NCBI RefSeq assembly: GCF_030547685.1
Contig: NZ_JAUOQM010000007.1
Coordinates: 1 to 54,502 of the forward strand
Length of the DNA stretch: 54,502 nt
Reading direction: 5' to 3'
From: Gilvimarinus sp. 2_MG-2023
GTDB lineage: Bacteria; Pseudomonadota; Gammaproteobacteria; Pseudomonadales; Cellvibrionaceae
A program made the translations under genes and the position numbers. Numbering within the stretch: position 1 is the stretch's first letter; each line of letters starts with the position of its first letter. This document shows positions 34,542 to 43,534 of the stretch, in pieces. Below the pieces are notes generated by a model. That model was not told the DNA's origin and searched no databases. It saw only the letters and a program-made list of their open reading frames with translations.

Positions 34542-34701
34542 CCCACTTCGCGCTACACTAGCTGCAACCCCATTGGCGTTTCCCTGAACGGGGCCAAACA
34601 AACCCAAGGCATTTGCTTTGTCAGGCAGATAATAATAAATTCGGTCATAGCGACCGGACAATCACTGACCGAGCGGGCACTTAACCGACCATTGAGTCTT
34701 T

Positions 34702-35679
34702 ATGCGAAGATTTCTGATCACCACAGCCCTCTGTCTGGCCATTTGGCCGGCCTATGCTACCCACCTAAACGTGCAGGAGCGGTTTGTCTATACCCCCTGT
34801 GGCGAGCGCGTCGTCTTAATGGGCCCCAACCGCATGGTGTATCGAATGGACCGCACGGGCTTGTCGAGCTTTGCCGAGATCGCCAAAACAGGAGCCAACA
34901 GTGTGCGACTTATCTGGACGGTTGAGGGCACCGCCGAAGAATTGGATACGGTTTTGCGCAATGCCCGCGAGCAACGATTATTCCCCATTGTCGAGGTGCA
35001 CGACGCCAATGGCGACTGGTCAACCCTTACGGGACTGGTGGACTACTGGCTGCGCCCCGACATTGTGGCCACCGTCGCCCGCCACCAAGCCTATACCATT
35101 GTCAATATTGGCAACAACGCAGGCGATATGGCTGCCCTGAAGCAATACATAGACGGCTACACTCAAGCCATACAACAGTTGCGCAGCGCTGGGTATAATA
35201 CTCCACTCATGATAGATGCGCCGGGGTGGGGCAAAGATATTGACGCTCTGCAATCTGCCGCCCCAGACCTACTGGCCGCTGACCCACAGAATAATATTCT
35301 GCTATCGGTGCATATGTGGTGGCCAAAGATGTGGGGTTACGACGCCGAGCGCGTACGCCAAGAAATCATACAATCGGTAGAAGCCGGGTTACCCCTTATT
35401 ATTGGCGAATTTGGCAACCGCTGGGACGACACCGACGGTGGGGAAATTCCCTATCGAGCCATTATTAAGACAGCTTTGGAATTTGACATTGGCTTTATGC
35501 CTTGGTCTTGGGGCCCCGGCAATAAACCACAACAACACTTGGATATGACCGACGACGGCACCCTACAGGGCTTAACCGGGTGGGGACGGGAAATCATGTT
35601 GGATGAGCCCTACGCCATAGCACACAATGCAGTCACACCGAACTGGCATTGCATGACAAGCCAAGAACCTGCACCATAA
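34702..35679 (+). CDS. GH5-family (mannanase/cellulase-like) protein lacking the acid/base glutamate
   Basis: A 325-residue exported protein: signal peptide MRRFLITTALCLAIWPAYA, then a GH5-type barrel resembling bacterial beta-mannanases. Conserved elements include RLIW near 69, LSVHMWWP (His204), LIIGEFGNRW with the nucleophile E236, and PWSWGPGN. The acid/base motif, normally Asn-Glu (NIGNE-type), reads NIGNNAGDM with codons AAC AAC, so Glu139 is replaced by Asn. An enzyme without this residue should have little ordinary hydrolytic activity; it may act as a binding protein, use another acid, or be decaying. No carbohydrate-binding module is attached. It follows phoR with 160 bases between. 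Confidence 0.8.
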   Translation: MRRFLITTALCLAIWPAYATHLNVQERFVYTPCGERVVLMGPNRMVYRMDRTGLSSFAEIAKTGANSVRLIWTVEGTAEELDTVLRNAREQRLFPIVEVHDANGDWSTLTGLVDYWLRPDIVATVARHQAYTIVNIGNNAGDMAALKQYIDGYTQAIQQLRSAGYNTPLMIDAPGWGKDIDALQSAAPDLLAADPQNNILLSVHMWWPKMWGYDAERVRQEIIQSVEAGLPLIIGEFGNRWDDTDGGEIPYRAIIKTALEFDIGFMPWSWGPGNKPQQHLDMTDDGTLQGLTGWGREIMLDEPYAIAHNAVTPNWHCMTSQEPAP

Positions 35680-35715
35680 AGCTTTGCGGCCCGACCTCGA
35701 GCATACAAACTGATT

Positions 35716-35994
35716 ATGAGCCTACCCGAAAACGAACTGGACCCTAAACAGCGCAGCAACGTTTTGCGTCGTACCTATAACAAGGTTAAGCAAAAGTACG
35801 CCGGTAAAATACGTGAAAAAGCCATTGAACGAGCCAAAAATCGTATTTATTTGCACGGCCGCAAACCCGATGAGTACGAGCCAGATGTACTGGAAGCTAT
35901 TGTGAAAGAAGAGGAAGATAAGATCATCAGCGATTACAAATCGCGCGGCATGGTCGCTCTGGTGGCCGCTCTCGGCCTGAGCCTGTTTCCATAA
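35716..35994 (+). CDS. Small conserved protein with C-terminal hydrophobic segment
   Basis: A 92-residue protein, highly charged over residues 1-75 (basic and acidic helices with KQKYAGKIREKAIERAKNRI) and ending in a short hydrophobic stretch GMVALVAALGLSLFP. No signal peptide. I do not recognise a named family. The tail could be a C-terminal membrane anchor or a packing helix. It sits 21 bases before the membrane protein at 36016 and may be cotranscribed with it. Confidence 0.65.
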   Translation: MSLPENELDPKQRSNVLRRTYNKVKQKYAGKIREKAIERAKNRIYLHGRKPDEYEPDVLEAIVKEEEDKIISDYKSRGMVALVAALGLSLFP

Positions 35995-36015
35995 TCTTTT
36001 CCTAAAGGCATCGCC

Positions 36016-36426
36016 ATGTTTCGATTTCTTGCCAAATCCGCTCTGGCCACTTTTATCTGGAAGCGCTACCACCGCCCGATTCTCGCCACACTCACTCTTT
36101 TATTGGGCTATTTTTTAGTGGGGATGGTCCACGGCGATTATGTGGATTACGCTCACAGCGCTCAAGATACCACTGGGCTATGGTTGTCTTACCTTCTCAA
36201 ATGGGTGCTACTGATCACATTCACGCTGATCTATTATTTTTACCTAAAGCGGATCTTGCGAACTCCCGAGCCCGCCATACAGCAAACACCTCCGCCCACT
36301 AACGGAACTAAAAATACCCGCGAGCCTCCAAGTGCCTCCGATCCGTTTGCCGGAATACGCGATAAGAAAACATTAAAAAGTCACGCCGATCGGGCACTGG
36401 ACAAAGCATTTCGCCCCAAAAACTAA
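36016..36426 (+). CDS. Two-helix membrane protein of unknown function
   Basis: A 136-residue protein with two predicted membrane helices (about 23-40, ILATLTLLLGYFLVGMV, and about 62-80, WVLLITFTLIYYFYL) joined by a polar, possibly periplasmic loop, and a Pro/Thr-rich cytosolic tail ending SDPFAGIRDKKTLKSHADRALDKAF. AAAGG lies at good spacing before ATG. The Asp-Pro-Phe-Ala segment and the closing basic helix look conserved in style but I cannot name the family. Confidence 0.65.
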   Translation: MFRFLAKSALATFIWKRYHRPILATLTLLLGYFLVGMVHGDYVDYAHSAQDTTGLWLSYLLKWVLLITFTLIYYFYLKRILRTPEPAIQQTPPPTNGTKNTREPPSASDPFAGIRDKKTLKSHADRALDKAFRPKN

Positions 36427-36510
36427 CTGTTTTCGTTGGTTGAGGGTCAAGCAGCTCATTTGTTCAGGCGCGTGATCACCCTGTTCACTGTGATCAAAGT
36501 AATGATAACT

Positions 36511-38349
36511 ATGAAAATTTGGAATTCACTGCGCTTAACTCTGCTGGCGATGCTCACGCTCGCCAGTATTGCCACAGCTGCCGCGCCGCCTGAGGCCACC
36601 CACAGCGATCATCAAGCCGAGCGACTATTTGAACAGGTGTTTGAGCAGTGGGTAGCACTCAGCCCTATGTGGCAAACCCAGCTTGGCCGCGACACAAACA
36701 AAGGTCAGTGGGATGATATTTCTCCCGCCGCAAACACTCGGGCGCACCGCTTATACCAACAGCAACTTGAACAGCTACAAGCTTTAGACGCCGATAGTCT
36801 ATCGCCCGCTAATCAATTAAATCGGCGTTTGTTAATCAACCAACTACAAACCAATATCCGCCACTATCGCTGGCGCAACCACTCCTATCCGGTCAATCAA
36901 ATGTTTGGTTGGCACTCTCATATTCCCGCGTTTTTAATCAACTCCCACACTATCCAAAACGAGGCGGACATCGCCGCTTTTATTGCTCGCCTGCATGGTG
37001 TTGCACCACTGATTGAACAATTGATTAAACACTTACAACATCAGGCCGAGCAGGGCATTTTAGCGCCGAGCTTTGTTTACCCCCTGGTAATTCAGGACAG
37101 CCGAAATATCATCAGCGGCGCCCCTTTTACAGCGACGGCAATCAGCGCTACCGACGGTGCTTCAAAGCCCAGCCCGTTGTGGCAGCACTTTACCCAACAG
37201 CTCGATGGTTTGGCGTTACCCCAGGCCAGAGAAAAGCGCTACCTAAATGCCGCTCGCGACGCGCTACTAAACTCTGTTGAGCCGGCCTATCAAAACCTTA
37301 TTCAAACACTGACCACTCAGGAGCAAGCCTCTGATACACGCGCTGGAGTCTGGAAATTACCACAGGGCGATGACTACTACCGAGCCAAGCTCAAAGCGAT
37401 AACAACCACAGAGTTCAGCGCCGAGCATATTCATCAAATGGGACTCGACGCCGTAGCCAGAATCCACCAAGAAATGAAGCAATTGCAAAAAACCATTGGC
37501 TATAAAGGTGACTTATCTGCTTTTTTTAATCACCTCAAACAAGACCCCACTTTGTATTACGCCAATACACCGCAGGGGCGACAAGATTACTTGGCCGACA
37601 CCCGGAGTATTATTGCTGACATAAGACAGTTGCTGCCCGATTTATTTGGCCGACTCCCCCAAGCCGAATTAGTGGTAAAAGCGGTGGAACCCTTTCGGGA
37701 AAAATCAGCAGGCAAAGCTTTTTATCAGTCGCCCGCCCAAGATGGATCCCGGCCCGGCATTTACTACGTCAACCTGCACGATCTATCGGCTATGCCACGC
37801 TATCAAATGCAGGCACTGGCCTACCACGAGGCGCTACCAGGGCATCACATGCAAATTGCCATCGCCCAGGAACTAACCAACACACCCGCATTTCGCCGCC
37901 ATAGCCATTACACCGCATATATTGAAGGTTGGGGTTTGTACGCGGAAAAAGTGCCTCAAGAGCTTGGGCTTTACCAAGACCCTTATGCCGATTTTGGCCG
38001 GCTCAGCTTTGAGCTCTGGCGGGCTATTCGACTTGTGGTCGATACCGGCTTGCACCACTATCGCTGGAGCAAAGAACAAGCGATTGATTACTTTGCCAGC
38101 AACTCGCCCATGACGCGACCCGATGCCACCCGCGAAGTAGAACGTTATATTGTTATGCCCGGGCAAGCCACCGCTTATATGATCGGTTTGCTAGAAATCG
38201 AAAGGCTTAAAAGCGAGAGCCAACAGCGGCTCGGCGATGACTTCGAACTCAGTGATTTTCACGATGTCATACTGGGCTCTGGCGCCTTACCGTTGAACAT
38301 TCTGAAAGAACAAGTTGACGCTTGGATTCGCTCGAAAAGCGCCCAATAG
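36511..38349 (+). CDS. DUF885 family exported metallopeptidase-like protein
   Basis: A 612-residue exported protein of the DUF885 family. Signal peptide MKIWNSLRLTLLAMLTLASIATAAA; mature part mostly helical. The family signature YHEALPGHHMQIAIAQEL (HE-x-x-x-GH) appears near residue 460, with the downstream EGWGLYAE motif supplying a further acidic ligand; this layout recalls zinc metallopeptidases, though activity is shown for few members. ATG 36511 is chosen because it starts the signal peptide; in-frame starts at 36436 and 36502 add a non-conserved stretch. Neighbouring genes give no clear clue to substrate. Confidence 0.85.
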   Translation: MKIWNSLRLTLLAMLTLASIATAAAPPEATHSDHQAERLFEQVFEQWVALSPMWQTQLGRDTNKGQWDDISPAANTRAHRLYQQQLEQLQALDADSLSPANQLNRRLLINQLQTNIRHYRWRNHSYPVNQMFGWHSHIPAFLINSHTIQNEADIAAFIARLHGVAPLIEQLIKHLQHQAEQGILAPSFVYPLVIQDSRNIISGAPFTATAISATDGASKPSPLWQHFTQQLDGLALPQAREKRYLNAARDALLNSVEPAYQNLIQTLTTQEQASDTRAGVWKLPQGDDYYRAKLKAITTTEFSAEHIHQMGLDAVARIHQEMKQLQKTIGYKGDLSAFFNHLKQDPTLYYANTPQGRQDYLADTRSIIADIRQLLPDLFGRLPQAELVVKAVEPFREKSAGKAFYQSPAQDGSRPGIYYVNLHDLSAMPRYQMQALAYHEALPGHHMQIAIAQELTNTPAFRRHSHYTAYIEGWGLYAEKVPQELGLYQDPYADFGRLSFELWRAIRLVVDTGLHHYRWSKEQAIDYFASNSPMTRPDATREVERYIVMPGQATAYMIGLLEIERLKSESQQRLGDDFELSDFHDVILGSGALPLNILKEQVDAWIRSKSAQ

Positions 38350-38393
38350 CAATGATACAATCATCCTTTGAGACACCAACACAGAGATTTTAT

Positions 38394-38837
38394 ATGCGGA
38401 GTTTACGCACGTTCGTCTTATTCACGCTATCAGTATGCTGTTTACAAGCTTTTGCCGGCCCGCGTGAATTGGGAATTGAGTACCGAGTCATGCGATCGAA
38501 TTACATTATGTTAGAAGAAATTACTAGGCGGTGCCCTGAAATTGAGTTGCCGGATTTAGTCTCTAAAAAGACCGTCAATGATGAGATGCATGATAAAGTG
38601 GGGCCGGAATACTTCCCTAAACTTTACAGTATGATTGCACAGTCAGACCTCAGAACGAATGCCCTCAAGACTATTGATAAACTCTTTGAGCAGGTCGACG
38701 GCTGTAATGATCCAGCACTGAACAGGTCGATACTTCGGTTAGAGCAAGTACATAATCGCTCTTATGAAAAATTTAAAGCTGAAGAGCCAACCGCACGAAG
38801 TGAACCTGTTCCTATACCAATGCGTCGCGACAACTAA
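38394..38837 (+). CDS. Exported protein of unknown function
   Basis: A 147-residue protein with a clear signal peptide (MRSLRTFVLFTLSVCCLQAFA, cut before GPRELG). The mature part is helical and polar with cysteines at CPEIELP and DGCNDPAL that could form a disulfide, and a Pro-rich end. ATG 38394 is preferred to in-frame ATGs upstream that overlap the DUF885 gene. Base composition is poorer in GC than neighbours, suggesting a lineage-specific or acquired gene. No family recognised. Confidence 0.6.
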   Translation: MRSLRTFVLFTLSVCCLQAFAGPRELGIEYRVMRSNYIMLEEITRRCPEIELPDLVSKKTVNDEMHDKVGPEYFPKLYSMIAQSDLRTNALKTIDKLFEQVDGCNDPALNRSILRLEQVHNRSYEKFKAEEPTARSEPVPIPMRRDN

Positions 38838-38934
38838 TTAGTATCAGTGGGTGGGCTCTTAATGTGTGGCGCCCGCTCCTATTAAAGAAACAGAAAGCTC
38901 CCACCAAAACTATTTACACCCACAGCTGACTCTG

Positions 38935-39759
38935 TCACAAAAACACCCAACTAACCGCAAAACCCGCGACGGCATTGTGCTCGGTTTCCACCAGCGGACT
39001 GTCGACAAAATCGGCACCCTGTATATTTGAATATCGAAAATAAAACGCATACCAATAATCACTGAATCGACGACTTAAAGACACTTGACCATTGAAGCCA
39101 TTGTAACCACTGCGCGCGTTAAACTCTGGCCGCTCTGGGGTGACATACTCGGGTTTTACCGAATAGTAGTAATCGTGGTATTTGCCGCTGGCAAGTACCG
39201 GTCCGGCGCGCAGGGTCCACCGCCAGCCATCACCGTGATCAAGCCGATAGATTAGAGAGGGGGTACTGGTAATACCTATATAATCTGGCGAGCCATCGCC
39301 CACAGTAAATACCGCACGCAATGGTATACTCAGCGACAATCCGTCCGAAAAGTGCTCGCCGGTTAGATTAATGTTGACCGCAGGCCCCACCTCTAATGTC
39401 GACAATAACTCCGGCATCCCCAAACGCAATGCGTTTTTGTCACTATCGGGCGTAATTGATAACGCCATGCTGGCATTAAGCTCAATACTATCGGTACGCA
39501 AAAAATCACCGCGCACGCCATCGCGATCGGTTCTAATCACTGGCCCGCGATACACCACATAGGGCAGTGGAGCAATATACTCGTGGTAAGTTTTCGAGCC
39601 TTTATAGTCAGGAGCGGTAAGCCCTCCCAACCCAACACCTACTTCCCAACGCTTAACGTCCGGCTGTTGTGACGCGCTCTCTTCTTTTGTCTTTTGCGCA
39701 ACGGCCAATGTACTCATCAAGCAAAATAAAGGCATGAAGATTAAATAAGGCTTAATCAA
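38935..39759 (-). CDS. MipA/OmpV family outer membrane protein
   Basis: A 274-residue beta-barrel. Signal peptide MIKPYLIFMPLFCLMSTLAVA, then the MipA/OmpV opening WEVGVGLGGLTAPDYKGSKTYHEYIAPLPYVVYRG, alternating strands, and a terminal AVAGFAVSWVFL with aromatic last residue as needed by the Bam machinery. MipA was described as a scaffold between murein synthases and hydrolases, though many relatives have other or unknown roles. The start is TTG 39759, overlapping the hslO stop by four bases (TTGA); an ATG eight codons later would give a signal peptide without basic residues. Confidence 0.85.
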   Translation of the reverse strand: MIKPYLIFMPLFCLMSTLAVAQKTKEESASQQPDVKRWEVGVGLGGLTAPDYKGSKTYHEYIAPLPYVVYRGPVIRTDRDGVRGDFLRTDSIELNASMALSITPDSDKNALRLGMPELLSTLEVGPAVNINLTGEHFSDGLSLSIPLRAVFTVGDGSPDYIGITSTPSLIYRLDHGDGWRWTLRAGPVLASGKYHDYYYSVKPEYVTPERPEFNARSGYNGFNGQVSLSRRFSDYWYAFYFRYSNIQGADFVDSPLVETEHNAVAGFAVSWVFL

Positions 39760-40631
39760 TGTAAGGTATCCTGCCCGAACATGGCGCGTACATCAGCCGT
39801 AGAAAATGAATACACTTGATTACAAAACTGGCAATCAATGGTAATTGCTCCCTGCTCCACCAATAAACTTTCCACCTCATCCCGGCCTAAGGATTTCAGT
39901 GCATCTTCACTGCGCTGGCGCGAGCAGCGACATGAAAATTCTAAATATGCTGGGTCAAACAATCGTACCGAAAGCTCGTGAAACAAACGAAATAATAATT
40001 CGCTGTGCTCTACCCGCAGCAGCTCTTCTCTCTTAACCGTTTCGCTCAAAGCAACCGCGGTATACCACTGATCTTCGTTCACCTCGTCCGTTTCGGCCAA
40101 TTGCCGAGGCAGCGCTTGCAGTAAGAGCCCTCCGGTTCGCCCTGAATCAGCCGCCAACCACAAACGAGTTTTCAACTGCTCGGATTGATAGAAATAATGT
40201 TCCAGACACTCAGCCAAGGTATCGGCCTCTAAGGGGACAACGCCTTGATAGCGCTCGCCCTGAGTAGGATCAAGCGTGATGGTCAACACCCCTTGCCCCA
40301 TTAAGTCGGCTAAGCTATGAGCTCCATCTTTAAATTCTGCGTTTTCGGCTAATCGGACAATACCGCGCAATGCATTGTGGTGAGTGCACTCGGCCATCAT
40401 CAAACCAATTGGGCCATCACCCTTCGCTTGCAGCGTCATAATGCCATCGAACTTTAGGGTACTGGACAAAAGAGCCGCGGCGGTTAGCAATTCGCCCAAC
40501 AATTGTTGAACAAAATCTGGATACGCGTTGTTGGCCAGCACATCTTGATAACTTTGCTCTAGCGAAACGATTTCACCGCGTATATCACAGTCATCAAAAA
40601 TAAAACGATGCAATAAATCTTTATTACTCAT
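39756..40631 (-). CDS. hslO: Hsp33 redox-regulated chaperone
   Basis: A 291-residue cytosolic holdase. The redox switch is seen near the C terminus as the Cys-x-Cys pair in FSCRCSRQR and the Cys-x-x-Cys pair in IDCQFCNQVY, which bind zinc when reduced and form disulfides under oxidative heat stress. N-terminal part RFIFDDCDIRGEIVSLEQSYQDVL is typical. GAGGT precedes the ATG. The nearby HslR and YrfG genes keep the E. coli arrangement, interrupted by a DUF4124 gene. Confidence 0.96.
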   Translation of the reverse strand: MSNKDLLHRFIFDDCDIRGEIVSLEQSYQDVLANNAYPDFVQQLLGELLTAAALLSSTLKFDGIMTLQAKGDGPIGLMMAECTHHNALRGIVRLAENAEFKDGAHSLADLMGQGVLTITLDPTQGERYQGVVPLEADTLAECLEHYFYQSEQLKTRLWLAADSGRTGGLLLQALPRQLAETDEVNEDQWYTAVALSETVKREELLRVEHSELLFRLFHELSVRLFDPAYLEFSCRCSRQRSEDALKSLGRDEVESLLVEQGAITIDCQFCNQVYSFSTADVRAMFGQDTLH

Positions 40632-40646
40632 AACACCTCAAATTGG

Positions 40647-41090
40647 TTAGCAATGCTCGGCAATGGACTGCTCTAATTCTTTTTCGCGTTCTTGGCGCTC
40701 ACGTTCAGAAATATCATACTCATTACCCTCTTCATCGACAAAATAAACAGGACCTTTCAGCTTGCGTAAATACTCTTTCGCCTGAGCGCAGCGTTGATCT
40801 TGCTCCTGTTGGGCTTGTTGTTCCTGGCGTCTTTTTTGGGCAGTCTCGCTCGTCAGCTCTTCGTTTTCACCTTCAGGGAAAACACGGTTTAATTTCTTCG
40901 TTTCCTGGTGACTTTCATCGACATTAACAGGTTTAAGTGTTTTTTCGATTGACTCGGCCTGTACATCTCCTGGATTGCGATCACTGTAATGAACTTTTCC
41001 ATCACTGTCGGTCCAACGATATAACTCAGCGCCACATACCGCTGGCACGCTTATCATCACCATTAATGCTAACTTCCATCCTACACGCAT
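40647..41090 (-). CDS. DUF4124 domain protein, exported
   Basis: A 147-residue envelope protein. Signal peptide MRVGWKLALMVMISVPAVCG, then the DUF4124 signature AELYRWTDSDGKVHYSDRNPGD, followed by a Glu/Gln-rich coiled-coil-like segment and a final KGPVYFVDEEGNEYDISERERQ. The family is common in gammaproteobacteria; role unknown. It lies between hslR and hslO on the same strand, 15 bases before hslO, so it may be carried on the same transcript. Confidence 0.85.
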   Translation of the reverse strand: MRVGWKLALMVMISVPAVCGAELYRWTDSDGKVHYSDRNPGDVQAESIEKTLKPVNVDESHQETKKLNRVFPEGENEELTSETAQKRRQEQQAQQEQDQRCAQAKEYLRKLKGPVYFVDEEGNEYDISERERQEREKELEQSIAEHC

Positions 41091-41125
41091 TGATCCTTCT
41101 CCTTTGTTTTTACCATTGTTGCCGG

Positions 41126-41515
41126 TTAGTCTTCATCCATAATTCGCCGAAATCGGTGTATTTGTCGGCGCTGCTTTTTGTTGGGCTTGTGTTCACTCAC
41201 AATAAACGCCCCTAGACCTGCCTTGCGCTCGGTGGCACGCCGCTCACGCAGCTCGATACTGGCCTGGGACTCCCGGTAAAGCTTTTGCGCCTCTGGGGCG
41301 CCGCGACGTTGATCAGTTAACCCCAGCACTTCGACAGCTTTATCGTCCCACCCCTGGCGAACGGTAACCATGGCGCTGGCCTCAATTTCACGACTGGGTT
41401 TTACCCGCTGGCCATCCACCTGAACCTTGCCAGACTCAATCGCTTGTTTCGCCAGACTGCGGGTTTTAAAGAATCGAGCGGCCCAGAGCCATTTATCAAT
41501 ACGTACTTTATCCAT
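41126..41515 (-). CDS. hslR: Heat-shock protein HslR, S4-domain ribosome-associated protein (Hsp15)
   Basis: A 129-residue Hsp15. S4 RNA-binding domain MDKVRIDKWLWAARFFKTRSLAKQAIESGKVQVDG at the N terminus and a basic C-terminal tail. Hsp15 binds free 50S subunits carrying a nascent chain and helps recycle stalled ribosomes. I set the start at ATG 41515, the family N terminus; a longer frame runs back into yrfG. It lies eight bases after yrfG, matching the conserved yrfG-hslR order. Confidence 0.95.
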   Translation of the reverse strand: MDKVRIDKWLWAARFFKTRSLAKQAIESGKVQVDGQRVKPSREIEASAMVTVRQGWDDKAVEVLGLTDQRRGAPEAQKLYRESQASIELRERRATERKAGLGAFIVSEHKPNKKQRRQIHRFRRIMDED

Positions 41516-41522
41516 GGCGCTA

Positions 41523-42179
41523 TTATGCCACGGGTGGCATGATTTCACTGAAATGTTGAATCGCAGGATAACCTTTGACTCGCCGTTCGATATAACTGTC
41601 TGGCTGATGAATGGCCAGCAGGTGACCGATGCCATAATCCCGCGCCGAGTCCAACACCCGCAGGGTATCATCGACAAATAAGGTGCGCTCTGCATTAAAA
41701 GGCACTCGTTCAGCCAGTGAATGCCAAAATTCCTGCGCTTCTTTTGGGTACTTAAATTCGTGAGAGGAAATTACCAAATCCAACCACTGATCCAAATCGG
41801 TCAACTCAAACTTTAATGACATACTCTGTGGGTGGGCATTGGTAACCAAGATCGCCTGCTTGCCGGCAACGCGCAGACGATTGAGGAACTCCTCCACATG
41901 GGGGCGAATTTGTATCTTATGCTGAATTTCCACCTTCAACGCCCGAATGTCTAAATTGAGTGTCTCCGACCAATACTCCAGACAATACCATTTCAATTGA
42001 CCCTGCTCGGCCGCTATTTGCTGCTCCAACCGGGAGCGTACATCTGCAAAGGGCTGGCCGTGTATTTCAGCGTAGCGTTGGGGCAGATGCTGCGTCCAGA
42101 AATAGTTATCAAAATGCAGATCTAGCAAAGTGCCATCCATATCCAACATTACGGTATCTATTGATTGCCAGTCGACCAT
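41523..42179 (-). CDS. yrfG: GMP/IMP nucleotidase (HAD family)
   Basis: A 218-residue HAD hydrolase. Motif I VMLDMDGTLLDLHFDNYFW, motif II LVTNAH, motif III lysine in SHEFKYPKEAQEFW, motif IV TLFVDDTLRVLDSARDYG. The N-terminal and LDLHFDNYFWTQHLP segments match the E. coli protein YrfG, shown to prefer GMP and IMP. The context (yrfG-hslR-hslO) agrees. It is cotranscribed with hslR. Confidence 0.92.
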   Translation of the reverse strand: MVDWQSIDTVMLDMDGTLLDLHFDNYFWTQHLPQRYAEIHGQPFADVRSRLEQQIAAEQGQLKWYCLEYWSETLNLDIRALKVEIQHKIQIRPHVEEFLNRLRVAGKQAILVTNAHPQSMSLKFELTDLDQWLDLVISSHEFKYPKEAQEFWHSLAERVPFNAERTLFVDDTLRVLDSARDYGIGHLLAIHQPDSYIERRVKGYPAIQHFSEIMPPVA

Positions 42180-42388
42180 TGTTTACCCCTGCACTGAATT
42201 CAGTGCGCATTTTAGCATTCAACGGCGGGAGTTTGACCCGCCACCCTCGCAGACTGATGTAAAACCCATAACTAACCCGAGAACCAGTACCGCGGTATTA
42301 TGTTTTGTAAATTCGCCGCTAAAATCGCATAACCTGCGAGCTACCAATGTTAATGTCGGCTTTTTAATTAAACATCGAGGTGAACCAC

Positions 42389-43384
42389 ATGCAGTATTTA
42401 CGCCCTATAGGGCTGCTAACGCTTCTCTTGACCGCCATAATGGGCTACGCCGCGCAAGAGCAACCCAGTTATGACGCGCGACTAAGCCAATATAGCTACC
42501 CCTACCCGGTACAAACCTTTAGTTTTCAATCGCAGCGCCAAACACTGCAAATGAGCTATATGCACCTAGCGGCTCAAAACAACAAACCGACCGTGCTCTT
42601 GCTGCACGGCAAAAACTTTGCCGCCGACTACTGGCACAAAACCGCAGAATTTTTACACGCCCGCGGTTACGGCGTCTTAATGCCGGATCAAGTCGGTTTT
42701 GGCAAATCATCTAAGCCTAGCCATTACCAGTTTAGCGCCGAAGGCCTGGTCAACAACACCCGCACCTTAGTGCAGTCTCTCAACCTTGAGCAGGTGATAG
42801 TGATCGGCCATTCCATGGGGGGTATGCTGGCTAGTCGCTATGCACTTAACCACCCCAACGAAGTCGAAACTCTCGTGCTAATCAACCCGGTGGGGTTAGA
42901 GGACTATCTTAAGTACGTAGAGTACAAAGATCCGGAATTTTTCTATCAAAGCGAACTGAAAAAAACCGCCGCTGATGTCATACGCTACCAAAAAAAGCAC
43001 TACTACGACGGCAAATGGCAATCGGAATATCAGGCGCTAACCGAGATACACGCCGGTTGGATCAACGGCCCCGATTGGCCGCAGGTAGCCTGGAATAACG
43101 CCCAAACCTACGATGTGATTTTTACCGGTGCGGTGGTTAATGAATTCCCGCAAATGGCCGTACCGGTACACCTAATTATTGGCACTCGGGACACCACCGG
43201 CCCCGGGCGCGGCTGGAAAAAAGCCGGGGTTGAATACACCCTGGGCCAGTACGATAAATTGGGTAAACAAGCGGCCCGTGCCATCCCCGATGCTCAATTG
43301 CACGAGTTAGACGGTATCGGTCATATGCCGCAATTTGAAGCATTTGAGCGCTATAAGCAGGTGTTGCAAGAGATTTTTGACTAA
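42389..43384 (+). CDS. Exported alpha/beta hydrolase
   Basis: A 331-residue hydrolase. Signal peptide MQYLRPIGLLTLLLTAIMGYA. Catalytic elements: VLLLHGKNFAADYW (oxyanion region), nucleophile Ser in VIGHSMGGML, acid Asp in IIGTRDTTGPG, and His in LDGIGHMPQFE. Activity could be on esters or lactones; specificity cannot be read. The ATG at 42389 has GAGG eight bases upstream; an in-frame GTG three codons earlier is less suited. Periplasmic alpha/beta hydrolases of this form occur in many marine gammaproteobacteria. It has its own transcription unit, divergent from yrfG. Confidence 0.85.
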   Translation: MQYLRPIGLLTLLLTAIMGYAAQEQPSYDARLSQYSYPYPVQTFSFQSQRQTLQMSYMHLAAQNNKPTVLLLHGKNFAADYWHKTAEFLHARGYGVLMPDQVGFGKSSKPSHYQFSAEGLVNNTRTLVQSLNLEQVIVIGHSMGGMLASRYALNHPNEVETLVLINPVGLEDYLKYVEYKDPEFFYQSELKKTAADVIRYQKKHYYDGKWQSEYQALTEIHAGWINGPDWPQVAWNNAQTYDVIFTGAVVNEFPQMAVPVHLIIGTRDTTGPGRGWKKAGVEYTLGQYDKLGKQAARAIPDAQLHELDGIGHMPQFEAFERYKQVLQEIFD

Positions 43385-43454
43385 AAGTAATACAAGAGTC
43401 CTGCGCAAACATAGAGCTCGGCAGGCTCGCTCTGGTATTATGACTCGAAGCAGA

Positions 43455-43492
43455 GGGTCGATACTGCGCTTAATGAGCCGCAGTATCGACCC
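43455..43492. repeat. Perfect 14-bp stem-loop between hydrolase and nudE
   Basis: GGGTCGATACTGCG (43455-43468) and its exact reverse complement (43479-43492) enclose a ten-base loop, 43 bases before nudE and 71 bases after the hydrolase. There is no T tract. It may end the hydrolase transcript, or shape the nudE leader. Confidence 0.6.
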
Positions 43493-43534
43493 CAACTACA
43501 ATCAAGCGAATAACCGTCAATCAGCGGAAAACGT

